Of a stretch of DNA of 64,000 nt, positions 28,486 to 37,238 are shown piece by piece; within the stretch, counting starts at the first letter, position 1; each line of letters starts with the position of its first letter. The notes under the pieces are model-generated. The model had not been told where the DNA came from and searched no databases. It was given only the letters and a program-made list of their open reading frames with translations. A program made the position numbers and the translations under genes. This DNA comes from Bacteroidota bacterium (GTDB taxonomy: Bacteria; Bacteroidota; Bacteroidia; Chitinophagales; Chitinophagaceae), in assembly GCA_026391455.1 (NCBI GenBank), contig JAPLEH010000062.1, positions 1 through 64,000 of the forward strand. Direction: 5' to 3'.

Positions 28486-30066
28486 TTATTTTTTCAGCGA
28501 AAAAAGTATCCGTAAACCCATTCCTCCGTAATGCGAGGAACTATTCCCATTTTTTAATATCGTTGCGGGACTATACTCAACGAATGGATTAATAAGCAGT
28601 CGCTTCCCTGCAGAAATTGTCAATCCGCTTTGTAAAAAAATATTTGCTTTTCGCAGTATAGTATTGTCTTTATAATATCCGGGCAAAGAATAATCATAAT
28701 GGAGCATTGTGGAAGCCGCAAGTATACGCAACTGCCATTCATTGCGCCAGCCGATCTTTACTTTTCTCCCCTGTATGATGGTCCAATCTAACAAACCGGA
28801 AACATACAGAAAATGATATTGATTTGTATAGTCGGAACTGACTGACTGTGTGGAGGGGCGGTAATAATTGCTGACAAAAGCGTTATTGCTCAGGCTATTC
28901 GTTACATTTCGAATACTGTCGATGCGTTGTCCGAGTTTCATGCGGGTAGAGCGATAATCATAGCCAAACCCGAAAGCCAATTGTATTCTTTTTGAAACGG
29001 TATGCATCTTATAGAATGAAATGCCTGCAGAAATACCCGGGTTAACGACGGAGGGTCTGTATAGTTGTGAACCTCCTGTAACAGGTTGAAATGCATTTGC
29101 AAAAAGATTTTCCTTACGTGAACCGAGGCCATCCAATAAACTTGAACGGCCTATGTGAACACCCAACACCCAATACTTTTTATTAAGTGGGGGCAATTTG
29201 AGTTTCGCCATCGTACGGTTGGCGGTATCTGTTCCGGGAAGTATAGTATGTACAACAGATCGTTGAACCGTATCATCTGGCAATGCTGCTATGGGAGCGA
29301 CAGGGATATTTATTGTTGTACTGCTGGATGTTTGGTTAGTGGCAGCAGGCGGTTCAGTTCCCGTTACGGATACAGGCACTATAGATGGCAAAGTTGGTGC
29401 TGTGGCGGGTAATTCAGCCGGGGGCAGAGCAGCAGTCTGAGGTATTTGTTTATCTTTTTTTGAACTGTTTCCTCCCCCACTGGCCAATGCTGACTGCATA
29501 TCTGTAATGGGTGCCCCCTGATCCCGTGGTTGGTTTTCCTTTTTCTTCTTTGATTGTCGTGTACTTGATATTTTGACAGCTTGTTGAGTCGCACTGATTT
29601 TATCTGTAGTAGCCCTACTGATTCCCGCCCCAGGGTCTTTTATTCCATTCTGTACATGGGGACTTTTTATGTCAGGTTCCTGATCATTGGGCTGCGGTGA
29701 TACAGTGGCAGGTTCTGCTGTGGTAATGCCTGTTGATATTGCTGTATCCGTCGTATGGTTAGTTGGTATTTTACTATTCTTGATTGAATCCTTGTTCTCC
29801 GCGGATCGGATGGAGATATTGTTCTTTTTTTCTGAAGAAATAGACGTATGGGCAATACTGCGGTCTGCTTTACTATTCATCCACCACAAGGTGATGCCGA
29901 TACCGCCTGCCAGTACAACCGGCAGCAGGAACCACCAGAAGATAAAACGTCTCCTTTTTTCTTTGCGGATACGCCGTTCCACTTCGGCCCATACGGTTCC
30001 GGAAGGGCGGAGATGGAAGTGATCCATCTTTTCCTGTACCCGGTGCTCAAATTCATTTTCCCGCAT
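28486..30066 (-). CDS. Membrane-anchored, linker-rich beta-barrel protein downstream of ECF sigma
   Basis: 526 residues from ATG 30066 (a TTG at 30087 is less likely). The N-terminus is cytoplasmic and charged (MRENEFEHRVQEKMDHFHLR, with VWAEVERRIRKEKRRR), then one TM (about 42-64, FIFWWFLLPVVLAGGIGITL), a long Thr/Ser/Pro-rich linker (about 70-290) and a C-terminal part with barrel-like strands ending GLRILFSLKK. Being 14 bp overlapped with the sigma factor gene and having an N-terminal segment typical of ECF anti-sigma partners in this phylum, it may control the sigma factor; that is inference. No classic zinc anti-sigma motif (HxxxCxxC) is present. Confidence 0.65.
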   Translation of the reverse strand: MRENEFEHRVQEKMDHFHLRPSGTVWAEVERRIRKEKRRRFIFWWFLLPVVLAGGIGITLWWMNSKADRSIAHTSISSEKKNNISIRSAENKDSIKNSKIPTNHTTDTAISTGITTAEPATVSPQPNDQEPDIKSPHVQNGIKDPGAGISRATTDKISATQQAVKISSTRQSKKKKENQPRDQGAPITDMQSALASGGGNSSKKDKQIPQTAALPPAELPATAPTLPSIVPVSVTGTEPPAATNQTSSSTTINIPVAPIAALPDDTVQRSVVHTILPGTDTANRTMAKLKLPPLNKKYWVLGVHIGRSSLLDGLGSRKENLFANAFQPVTGGSQLYRPSVVNPGISAGISFYKMHTVSKRIQLAFGFGYDYRSTRMKLGQRIDSIRNVTNSLSNNAFVSNYYRPSTQSVSSDYTNQYHFLYVSGLLDWTIIQGRKVKIGWRNEWQLRILAASTMLHYDYSLPGYYKDNTILRKANIFLQSGLTISAGKRLLINPFVEYSPATILKNGNSSSHYGGMGLRILFSLKK

Positions 30067-30613
30067 ACTTCCCTTTTTTAATTTCAAATGAATGGTTTTC
30101 GATCCAACTGATTAGCAGCGCTCTGGCTCTGGCATATTGCGATCTGGATGTTCCGTCTGATATACCCAGCATCTCCCCTATTTCCACATGTGAATACCCT
30201 TCTACGGCATGCAGATTAAAAATAGTCTGGTATCCCTGTGGCAACTGGCGTATCAGGCTCGCCAGTTCTTTGGCATCCATATCCAGCACGGGGTTATCAT
30301 CGGCCACGGGATGCAGCGGCTGCTCACTGAAATACATCTCATCCCGGTATTTTTTATTTTTCTTTAAAAAGTTGAGGGCCGTATTGACCATAATCCGGCG
30401 TACCCAGGCGCCCAGGGGGCCATCCGATTTATACTGGTGAAGGCTGGTATAAACTTTTACAAATCCATCCTGTAGTACATCTTCTGCATCATTGATGGAT
30501 TTGGTATAGCGATAGCAAAGTCCCAGCATGCTTTCTGCAAAAAGCGCATACAGTTGCCGCTGTGCTTCAGGTTTACCCCGCAGACAATCCTTTACCAGTT
30601 GTTGTGTACTCAT
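30053..30613 (-). CDS. ECF-type RNA polymerase sigma factor
   Basis: 186 residues from ATG 30613 (a TTG at 30637 would add 8). Region 2 is clear: LYALFAESMLGLCYRYTKSI, then DAEDVLQDGFVKVY, and GAWVRRIMVNTALNFLKK. Region 4 holds LIRQLPQGYQTIFNLHAVEG and the helix-turn-helix HVEIGEMLGISDGTSRSQYA. It directs RNA polymerase to a stress or envelope regulon; its target is not shown here. The partner gene overlaps its end. A plausible anti-sigma role for that partner is discussed there. Confidence 0.9.
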   Translation of the reverse strand: MSTQQLVKDCLRGKPEAQRQLYALFAESMLGLCYRYTKSINDAEDVLQDGFVKVYTSLHQYKSDGPLGAWVRRIMVNTALNFLKKNKKYRDEMYFSEQPLHPVADDNPVLDMDAKELASLIRQLPQGYQTIFNLHAVEGYSHVEIGEMLGISDGTSRSQYARARALLISWIENHSFEIKKGKYAGK

Positions 30614-30706
30614 GTCCGGATACTGCAACCCTGACAACCGGTAAGATGGAATCGTTGCATGGCCGGTAAGCGAATGATACTAAAAAAGGCGGACTGGCAA
30701 GCAGGC

Positions 30707-30736
30707 AAAAAAAAGCCCCCACCTGCAGGCGGAGGC
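30707..30736 (-). terminator. Terminator after the gene at 30761-31606
   Basis: On the minus strand GCCTCC, an internal CCTGCAGG palindrome and GGGGGC form a hairpin followed by eight T. It separates that gene from the sigma factor gene. Confidence 0.8.
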
Positions 30737-30760
30737 CGAAAACAGGTCTTTCCTAAATAT

Positions 30761-31606
30761 TCAAAAGGTATTGGCCGACCGTATTGCCGTTAATATGCGG
30801 GAGAAGGCGGTCCACACTTTTTTAGCGTCCGGGTATTTGTAATACTTATTAAATAATTGCTGGGTGGCAGCCAGGTTCTTTCCATAGGTAAAATAATAAG
30901 CGGCCAGATTCAACGCAAACTCTTTCCGGAGTCCATCATCCACGATCGGATCATCGCCGGGCTTTTGATAGGGTTGCTCACTGAGTTTGCCCAGGTTATC
31001 GTTGATGATACTTTTAAATTCTGTATCCGTTTGTACTACGCTCATTTTCCCATTTTTATACAGGAGGCTTAAGCGGCTAACATCAAGTGGTGCTTCGTCG
31101 CTGGTATCACTGTAACTACATGCATAGCAGGTAAAAAAATATCCAAAATGTTCATGCAAACTATAGGAGAATTCATAATCGGGTGTAATGATAACATTGC
31201 CTGCATATAAACGAACGGCCTCCTGGTATTTATTAGCTCCCGCATTTTTATAGATTAATAATTCATCACAGCAATGGGCCCCGCCGGTAAAATTGTTGAC
31301 CACCAATTCTTTTTTTCCATCATTATCCAGGTCGGCCAGCACATGCTCAGACAACATCATATCCGGGTTCTTCAATAGCTGGGATAATTTGGATACTTTT
31401 TTGGTCTTTGAAATCAACAAGGTTTTTCCCCATATTGATTCGGGTATCTTTTCACCATTCTGGAAAAACAAAACGGTAGGTTCTGTTTCCGGCACTACAG
31501 CACTGTCTTTGGCATACATCACCAGTGTGTCGCGCGGGTCTTGTGCATGTAAAGCAGCGCTGATGCCCAAAAAAACGAAACTTAGAATGGAAAGTATTTT
31601 TTTCAT
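30761..31606 (-). CDS. Secreted FG-GAP-like protein, unknown
   Basis: 281 residues with a signal peptide (1-21, MKKILSILSFVFLGISAAL, cleavage near HAQ). The middle contains LADLDNDGKKELVVNNFTGG, the typical Asp-rich FG-GAP/VCBS edge, followed by a Cys-rich spot AHCCDEL and a pair of Cys (FTCYACSY). The C-terminal part is helical. It resembles in style the gene at 6048-6959. No enzymatic motif. It is a single-gene unit with its own terminator. Confidence 0.6.
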   Translation of the reverse strand: MKKILSILSFVFLGISAALHAQDPRDTLVMYAKDSAVVPETEPTVLFFQNGEKIPESIWGKTLLISKTKKVSKLSQLLKNPDMMLSEHVLADLDNDGKKELVVNNFTGGAHCCDELLIYKNAGANKYQEAVRLYAGNVIITPDYEFSYSLHEHFGYFFTCYACSYSDTSDEAPLDVSRLSLLYKNGKMSVVQTDTEFKSIINDNLGKLSEQPYQKPGDDPIVDDGLRKEFALNLAAYYFTYGKNLAATQQLFNKYYKYPDAKKVWTAFSRILTAIRSANTF

Positions 31607-31722
31607 ACAAACAATTTACTCTGGCCAATGACTGGCCTATTACGGGATCACCACATAAAGGTACAAACTACCGGGGTATGTAAATCAGATGAATAATTAT
31701 GCCGCAATGTAGTTTGTTCCAA

Positions 31723-31760
31723 AAAGTAAAGGGTTGCCATGCGGGGCAACCCTTTACTTT
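31723..31760 (-). terminator. Bidirectional terminator after susD
   Basis: A 16-bp perfect stem (AAAGTAAAGGGTTGCC at 31723-31738 with its complement at 31745-31760) and a 6-base loop. A/T-rich on both sides. It ends the deoR-susC-susD transcript. Confidence 0.85.
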
Positions 31761-31777
31761 ATTGCTATGTCAGCTAT

Positions 31778-33079
31778 TTAAAATGGTGGATCAGGAGGTG
31801 TATTGGGGTTATTGTCACGTTCGCGCAGCGGATAAGGCATCAGGTTTCGTTTCCGTTCGGCAGTGGGCCTTCCAAAACGACGCATATCTTCGAGTTTCTG
31901 TCCGCTCATGAACAATTCGATGCAACGATGGCGGTATATCTGATCGAGCAATTCAGCCTGATTGGCCACCGATGCAATGGCGGGCTGATTGGCATTTACA
32001 CCAAATGGATCAGATGTTTTCGTCACTACTTTATTCAATTCGATAAGACCATTGGCCAGATCGGGTGTGGAAGCGCGGGCAAAACACTCTGCTTTGATCA
32101 ACGTGATCTCACCCGGTAAATACACGGGATAAGCAGTGGCCGCTGCATTACCAAACCCATTGATGCGATACCGGGGTGCTATCGTAGCATTGATACTGGT
32201 ATAGAATGCCACCCTACCGTCGCTGAGAGAAGGCTGGAGGGGCACGAGTAATCCCAGCGTGGAGTCTTTTGGCTGCACTACGTTGTTCGTGGATGTGGCC
32301 ACTTCAAACAACGGATTCAAGGTGAGTGGATCGAAATTAAAGCTGGATTTTTTGGTGAGGTCCACCAGTGCTGCGGCTGCCTGTGCCTGCGTATACAATC
32401 CTGCATAGAGGGAGTAACGGGCTTTCAGTGCATACAGTGTATTGATGATATCTATTCCTGCCGGCACATTGGATATAAAGGAAGCACTGATCGCATTGGC
32501 AGCAATGGCAGCCAACGCATCATCAATGGTGGCAATTGCTTTTTTAAATCCGTCGACCCGGTCGATGAACGTTACATTAGTGCCATTGGCTGCAGGTACT
32601 TTCTCCCAGAACTGGGCCATATCTGCAATAGACATAGCTTTAAAGATACTGGCATAGGCAATGAGTCCGCTTGCATAATTCTTATCGGCCAGTGCTTTGG
32701 CACCATTGATCACTTTATCTGCATCGTATACCACTTTATTACAGGTAGACCAGAAAGTGGTGAGCATGGTATGATTGCCATCCACCGCAGTTCCGCCTGA
32801 TGCAAGTTGTACTTCGGCAGTATTACCAGCATTCACTACGATCATTTCATTGGTGGTGAGACCGTTTATGGTAATAAGGTTGTACAGGGTGCTGCCTCTG
32901 CCGGCTGTGTATACCCGTTGTAATCCCACGGCCACACCGGTAAGTCCTTTGGCTGAACTAAACACCTGATCTTCGGTAGCCGCATTGGGGTTGGAGAAAT
33001 CTTTTTTGCAGCCCGTTTGTACAAAAAGTGTACAACTCATGGCCGCGATGACTGTATATTGAATCAATTTATTTTTCAT
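31778..33079 (-). CDS. SusD/RagB-family nutrient-binding lipoprotein
   Basis: 433 residues. Signal MKNKLIQYTVIAAMSCTLFV with lipobox QTGC (Cys24), then KKDFSNPN, the start typical of SusD lipoproteins. It has the SusD helical repeat fold (TTFWSTCNKVVYDADKVING, ALKARYSLYAGLYTQA) and the C-terminal signature HRCIELFMSGQKLEDMRRFG. It caps the SusC pore as the surface lid of an active uptake system. The gene stands 18 bp after susC. The length is somewhat shorter than the commonest SusD proteins (about 500), which is normal for some oligosaccharide and peptide systems. Confidence 0.88.
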   Translation of the reverse strand: MKNKLIQYTVIAAMSCTLFVQTGCKKDFSNPNAATEDQVFSSAKGLTGVAVGLQRVYTAGRGSTLYNLITINGLTTNEMIVVNAGNTAEVQLASGGTAVDGNHTMLTTFWSTCNKVVYDADKVINGAKALADKNYASGLIAYASIFKAMSIADMAQFWEKVPAANGTNVTFIDRVDGFKKAIATIDDALAAIAANAISASFISNVPAGIDIINTLYALKARYSLYAGLYTQAQAAAALVDLTKKSSFNFDPLTLNPLFEVATSTNNVVQPKDSTLGLLVPLQPSLSDGRVAFYTSINATIAPRYRINGFGNAAATAYPVYLPGEITLIKAECFARASTPDLANGLIELNKVVTKTSDPFGVNANQPAIASVANQAELLDQIYRHRCIELFMSGQKLEDMRRFGRPTAERKRNLMPYPLRERDNNPNTPPDPPF

Positions 33080-33097
33080 ATCCTGTTATTTGAATGA

Positions 33098-36000
33098 TTA
33101 AAATTTAGCAGACAGTCCCACACTGTATGTACGGGGAATGGGCACTGCGCCAAAATCGATACCCCGGAGAATGGTGCTTTGTCCGCCGGCATTTACTTCC
33201 GGATCATACCCTTTGTAATTGTCCCAACTAATGAGGTTACGGCCGCTTACACTGAGTGTGATGTCCTTTATTTTTTTGAAGTTGCCGAATACATAACTCA
33301 GCGATACCTCTCTGAGTTTTACAAATGAGCCATCATCAATACGCCATTCTTCCACGGTGGCATAAAAACTGTTGATGTATCCGCGGGGATATGCACCGGA
33401 TTGTTCTTTCTCCGCTTCTTTACCATTGCCCACACCCTGTCTGGTTCTCCAGTCTGCATTGAACACATCCAAACCTTGTACGGCATCCAGTTGTATACGC
33501 AGGCTTGCTTTCTTATACCGCACTTCATTTACCAATGTGGCAGTATAATCCGGGTTGGGGTCGCCAATTACTTTACGCACCAGCGGGTTGGCGGTAATGG
33601 GAAGTCCGGTAGTGGGGTCTCTGGTTACATTGTAAGTAAGCGCTCCGGTTTGAATACCTCTTTCTCCCTGTGGATATCCGGTGGGGTTCTTGATCAGATT
33701 GCCGCTTGCGTCCACCGCAAAGAAGGCCCCATAAAATACACCAATGGGTTGACCTTCGATAATGGCTACGGGAGCACCCTGATTGGTGCTGAGTAGGGTG
33801 AGGGCCTGCCCGATCTTCACCGCTTTATTGCGGTTGTGGTTATAAATACCCGTCACGGTCCAACTAAAATCCTTTTTTCGTATAGGCATGCCCGTTAGTA
33901 CCACTTCGAACCCTTTGTTCTCCAGGCTGCCGAAATTATCCAGCAGGCTGCTGAAACCAGTAGTGGGGGCAATAAAACGGTTGATAAGCAGATCCTTCAC
34001 TTTTTTAGTATAGATATTGGTCTGCACGTTGAGGCGGCCGTTGAAAAAGCCGAGATCAATACCAAACTCCAGTTCATTCTGTCTTTCCGGCTTCACGTTA
34101 GTATTGGCCAGTGTGGTGCTGGACACCAATGAGGTGCGGCTTACAAAAGAGTTGCTGCTGTACGTATTAAAACGCTGATAGGCACCGATACCGGTAAGGT
34201 TGCCGCTTTCGCCATAGGCCACGCGCAGTTTAGCAAAATTCCAAACTTTGCTCAGGCTCATATTTTTCCAGAACTCATGTTCGCTGATCACGTAGCTTCC
34301 GCTCAATTTTTTATAGGTAAGATTGCGCTGGTCTTTGCCGAATACAGATGAACCATCCACCCGCACGGCACCGGTGAGATAAGCAATATTTTTATACCCG
34401 AAATTTTGTTGAACATAAAAGCCGGAGATCGATAATTCGCTTCTTTCATCCGAACCGGGCAGCAGCGTGCTGGCACCGTTTACAGTTTCTACAAAGGGTG
34501 CCAGTCCACGACCATGCAGGAGCGAGTAAGCACTTTTTTCATACTGCACCGAATAGCCAACCTGTGAAAGTGAAGTAATGTCTTTGGTGATCTTTGCCTG
34601 GTAGGTGGCATTGATCTCGTTATTGATCTGGAAGAAATTGTAATTGCCGGTACTTGCATACCCGTTGCGCGTGGGGTCCAGCGCTGCGCCACCTCCAAAG
34701 AATCCATCACTCACATTATAGGCAAATGGCGGTATAAAAGTGAATCCCTTTTGCGTGTACTGATCGATACCCATGGTATAATCAATGGTGAGGCCTTTTA
34801 CAGGTTTAATTTTCAAACCTGCATTGGCGATCAGCCGGTTTGTTTCCTGGTTTTGTTTGATATCTTCTATTACAGACACGGGGTTTACCCTTCCGCGTTC
34901 ACCCACTGCTTTGAGATTGCCAAATGCATCGCGCTCCCAGATATTATGAAAGTTGCCAATGATATTGATCGAGTTCAGCGGAGAGAAGAAGGAGTTGCCA
35001 TCGGGTTTCTCATTGCTGAAACTGTTGATATAGTTGAGTCCGATATTGAAACTCACTTTGTCACCGATTCCCTGCTCCAGGTTTGTACGGAAACTGTATC
35101 TTCTGAAATCGGTATTTTTTACAATGCCTTCATTTTTGAAATAGGAACCGGATACATAATACTTGGTTTTATCTCTTCCGCCCGAAACAGATACGTTGTT
35201 GTCGGTACCAATGGCGGTATGGAAAATATAATCATTGTAATCGTACCTCGTAACATTGGTTTTGTTCGTGAGTGCAGGAGTAAGAATATCCTGTGTTTGT
35301 GCGCCGGGGCCATCGGTAGGCCCGCCAAATTTGGTGGGCGATTGATTGACCGGAACGCTTTTGCGAAGTGAACTAACCATTACACTCGTGGAAAAAGATA
35401 CCACAGGTGCTCCGCTAACGCCTCTTTTAGTGAAGATCTGTACCACCCCTGCATTGGCCCTTGATCCATAAATGGCAGCGGCGGCGGCTCCATTCAATAC
35501 TTCGATGCGCTCGATATCGGCGGGGTTGATATCCGCAAGCCGGTTCTGGCCGATCGTACCTACAAATGCCTGCCCGTCGTAGTTGCCGCTGGTGTTGGTC
35601 ACGCGGGTGGTGGCATTGTTTACGATCACTCCGTCAATAATATATAATGGTTCACTGGAACTGGAAATAGAACTGATACCACGAAGGCGCACTGAGATGC
35701 CACCACTGGGGTCGCCACTGTTTTGAATGATCTGCGCCCCGGCCGTTTTACCCTGCAATGCTGCGAGCACGTTGCCGGTAGCCCCTTTGGTAAGCTGATC
35801 GGACTTAACCGTACTGATATAACTGCCCAGTTGCTTACGGGTAGTACCGGCAGATACACCGGTGACCACCACTTCATCCATTTTAAGTGCATCTTCTGAA
35901 AGCTTCACATCGCTGGTGATAGCGGTTCCGTTAACCTGAATGGTTTGTTCGCTGGTCCGGTAACCGACACCTGAAAACACCAGCGTATAGCTGCCATTTT

Positions 36001-36223
36001 TCAGGTTAGCTTCAAAACTGTACGTGCCGTCGGCACCTGTAACACTACCCAGTGTCGTATTACGCACCTGTACAGATACAGACTGAACGGGCAAGCCATC
36101 GGGACCCGTTACTTTTCCGCTGATTCGCACCTGTGCTGAAAGTTGCACAGCCGTGAACAGCAGTATCAAGGCAATACAGAGCGGCTTGCCTTTTCGTTGC
36201 CATAACCAAAACTGATTTTTCAT
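33098..36223 (-). CDS. SusC/RagA-family TonB-dependent outer-membrane transporter
   Basis: 1041 residues from ATG 36223 (longer frame from 36256 has 11 extra residues before the signal). Signal peptide MKNQFWLWQRKGKPLCIALI to LSAQ, then a carboxypeptidase-regulatory-like domain (about 33-110, ISGKVTGPDGLPVQSVSVQV), the TonB plug (about 120-235, with the SusC signature SVRLRGISSISSSSEPLYII and NDIERIEVLNGAAAAAIYG-like region), and a 22-strand barrel ending TYSVGLSAKF. It moves an unknown oligomer across the outer membrane using TonB energy. Gene order deoR, susC, susD suggests control by the adjacent DeoR protein. Confidence 0.92.
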   Translation of the reverse strand: MKNQFWLWQRKGKPLCIALILLFTAVQLSAQVRISGKVTGPDGLPVQSVSVQVRNTTLGSVTGADGTYSFEANLKNGSYTLVFSGVGYRTSEQTIQVNGTAITSDVKLSEDALKMDEVVVTGVSAGTTRKQLGSYISTVKSDQLTKGATGNVLAALQGKTAGAQIIQNSGDPSGGISVRLRGISSISSSSEPLYIIDGVIVNNATTRVTNTSGNYDGQAFVGTIGQNRLADINPADIERIEVLNGAAAAAIYGSRANAGVVQIFTKRGVSGAPVVSFSTSVMVSSLRKSVPVNQSPTKFGGPTDGPGAQTQDILTPALTNKTNVTRYDYNDYIFHTAIGTDNNVSVSGGRDKTKYYVSGSYFKNEGIVKNTDFRRYSFRTNLEQGIGDKVSFNIGLNYINSFSNEKPDGNSFFSPLNSINIIGNFHNIWERDAFGNLKAVGERGRVNPVSVIEDIKQNQETNRLIANAGLKIKPVKGLTIDYTMGIDQYTQKGFTFIPPFAYNVSDGFFGGGAALDPTRNGYASTGNYNFFQINNEINATYQAKITKDITSLSQVGYSVQYEKSAYSLLHGRGLAPFVETVNGASTLLPGSDERSELSISGFYVQQNFGYKNIAYLTGAVRVDGSSVFGKDQRNLTYKKLSGSYVISEHEFWKNMSLSKVWNFAKLRVAYGESGNLTGIGAYQRFNTYSSNSFVSRTSLVSSTTLANTNVKPERQNELEFGIDLGFFNGRLNVQTNIYTKKVKDLLINRFIAPTTGFSSLLDNFGSLENKGFEVVLTGMPIRKKDFSWTVTGIYNHNRNKAVKIGQALTLLSTNQGAPVAIIEGQPIGVFYGAFFAVDASGNLIKNPTGYPQGERGIQTGALTYNVTRDPTTGLPITANPLVRKVIGDPNPDYTATLVNEVRYKKASLRIQLDAVQGLDVFNADWRTRQGVGNGKEAEKEQSGAYPRGYINSFYATVEEWRIDDGSFVKLREVSLSYVFGNFKKIKDITLSVSGRNLISWDNYKGYDPEVNAGGQSTILRGIDFGAVPIPRTYSVGLSAKF

Positions 36224-36355
36224 GAGCGTTGTTTTATTTTGATTTAAAATAAGCATCCGTACCCGGGTTTTCCTGAGCTGTAATTTTCATTACTTCGCCG
36301 GTATGTCCTGTTCGGTTGCGTTCAGGGTTTACTATATCATTTGTTTTCAGTGTTT

Positions 36356-37102
36356 CTATATTACTTGTATTCCTGCATCCCGGTAAGGTTTCAGCAATGG
36401 GTCTGCAGGGTCAAGTTCCGTAACGAGAATATCCAGTTCACTAATTGCGGCGATCCTGATTTTTTGAAAGCTGTTGATTTTTTCAGAAATAGTGAGGGCC
36501 ACTACTTTTTTGGAAGAACGGATCATGGCCTGTTTCACCTGCACCACTTCCCAATCATTGTCAGTTAGTCCTTTTTCCGGTTCGATAGCATTGATACCTA
36601 AAAAACATATGTCTGCGTTGATATGGCTGATCTGCCGGATCGCATCCCCGCCCACGGTAATCCTTGAGTTCTTAGAGACCCTGTCTCCAATGAAAATAAC
36701 ATCCGCTGTGGGATGCCGGGTATATTCAATCGCAGCGGTGAGGCTTCCCGTAATAAAAGTGGCCTGCAACTGCTCTGGAAGCGCACGGGCCAGCTCATTG
36801 ATGGTAGTGCCCCCGCCGCTCAGAATGAACATTCCATCCCGAATAAGCGTTACTGCTTTCTGTGCAATGATTTTTTTCTTATCCTGGAGATAAATACCAT
36901 GCTGATGAAAAGATGTATGAAAGGATCTGGACAGTGCGCCACCATGTGCTTTGATGATCTTACCACTTTCTGCCAATTCAGCCAGATCGCGGCGAATGGT
37001 ATCCTCTGATACATTGATGGCATCGGAAAGATCGGAGGTGAGTACCCGGTTGTGCAGATTCACTTCACGAAGAATAAATTCCTGTCTTTCTTTCTTAAGC
37101 AT
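36356..37102 (-). CDS. DeoR/GlpR-family transcriptional regulator
   Basis: 248 residues. N-terminal winged helix (1-57) with LTSDLSDAINVSEDTIRRDL and the family hallmark SGKIIKAHGGAL, then the DeoR sensor domain (about 75-230; ILSGGGTTINELARAL, FITGSLTAAIEY, VVALTISEKIN). Such regulators answer to phosphorylated sugars. It lies 132 bp upstream of susC on the same strand and is divergent from anmK with a 136-bp gap containing candidate operators. It probably controls both sides, which would fit a peptidoglycan or amino-sugar signal; that is inference. Confidence 0.88.
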   Translation of the reverse strand: MLKKERQEFILREVNLHNRVLTSDLSDAINVSEDTIRRDLAELAESGKIIKAHGGALSRSFHTSFHQHGIYLQDKKKIIAQKAVTLIRDGMFILSGGGTTINELARALPEQLQATFITGSLTAAIEYTRHPTADVIFIGDRVSKNSRITVGGDAIRQISHINADICFLGINAIEPEKGLTDNDWEVVQVKQAMIRSSKKVVALTISEKINSFQKIRIAAISELDILVTELDPADPLLKPYRDAGIQVI

Positions 37103-37145
37103 GTTGGGGAATTGGCATTTAAATGTAAAGAAATTTAATTATTTC

Positions 37146-37185
37146 GTGCAAAAAAGTGCAAAATCGCAGGCATAAAAACGCAAAA
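37146..37185. promoter_or_regulatory. Candidate DeoR operator array
   Basis: GTGCAAAA at 37146-37153 and 37156-37163 (exactly 10 bp apart, one helical turn), a related CGCA at 37165 and ACGCAAAA at 37178-37185. The cluster stands in the middle of the deoR-anmK intergenic region, 53 bp before the anmK start. DeoR-type repressors often use such phased direct repeats. No proof of binding. Confidence 0.4.
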
Positions 37186-37203
37186 ACCTGAACAAAAAAT
37201 AAT

Positions 37204-37234
37204 TTTTCCGGCAAAGACCGGCAGTTTATCTTTA
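37204..37234 (+). promoter_or_regulatory. Possible anmK promoter, near-leaderless
   Basis: TTTT at 37204-37207 is followed after 19 bp by TATCTTTA (37227-37234); the spacing matches the phylum pattern. Only 4 bp separate the -7 element from the anmK ATG at 37239, so transcripts would have almost no leader. Confidence 0.4.
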
Positions 37235-37238
37235 AATT

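Noticed and set aside
33098-36223. Phase-variable or shufflon-type SusC
   Set aside because: No inverted repeats, recombinase gene or second SusC found in the window.
36242-36355. Small reading frame on the minus strand between deoR and susC (…GEVMKITAQENPG…)
   Set aside because: About 40 codons without a convincing start or recognisable motif; more likely chance open frame or leader of susC.
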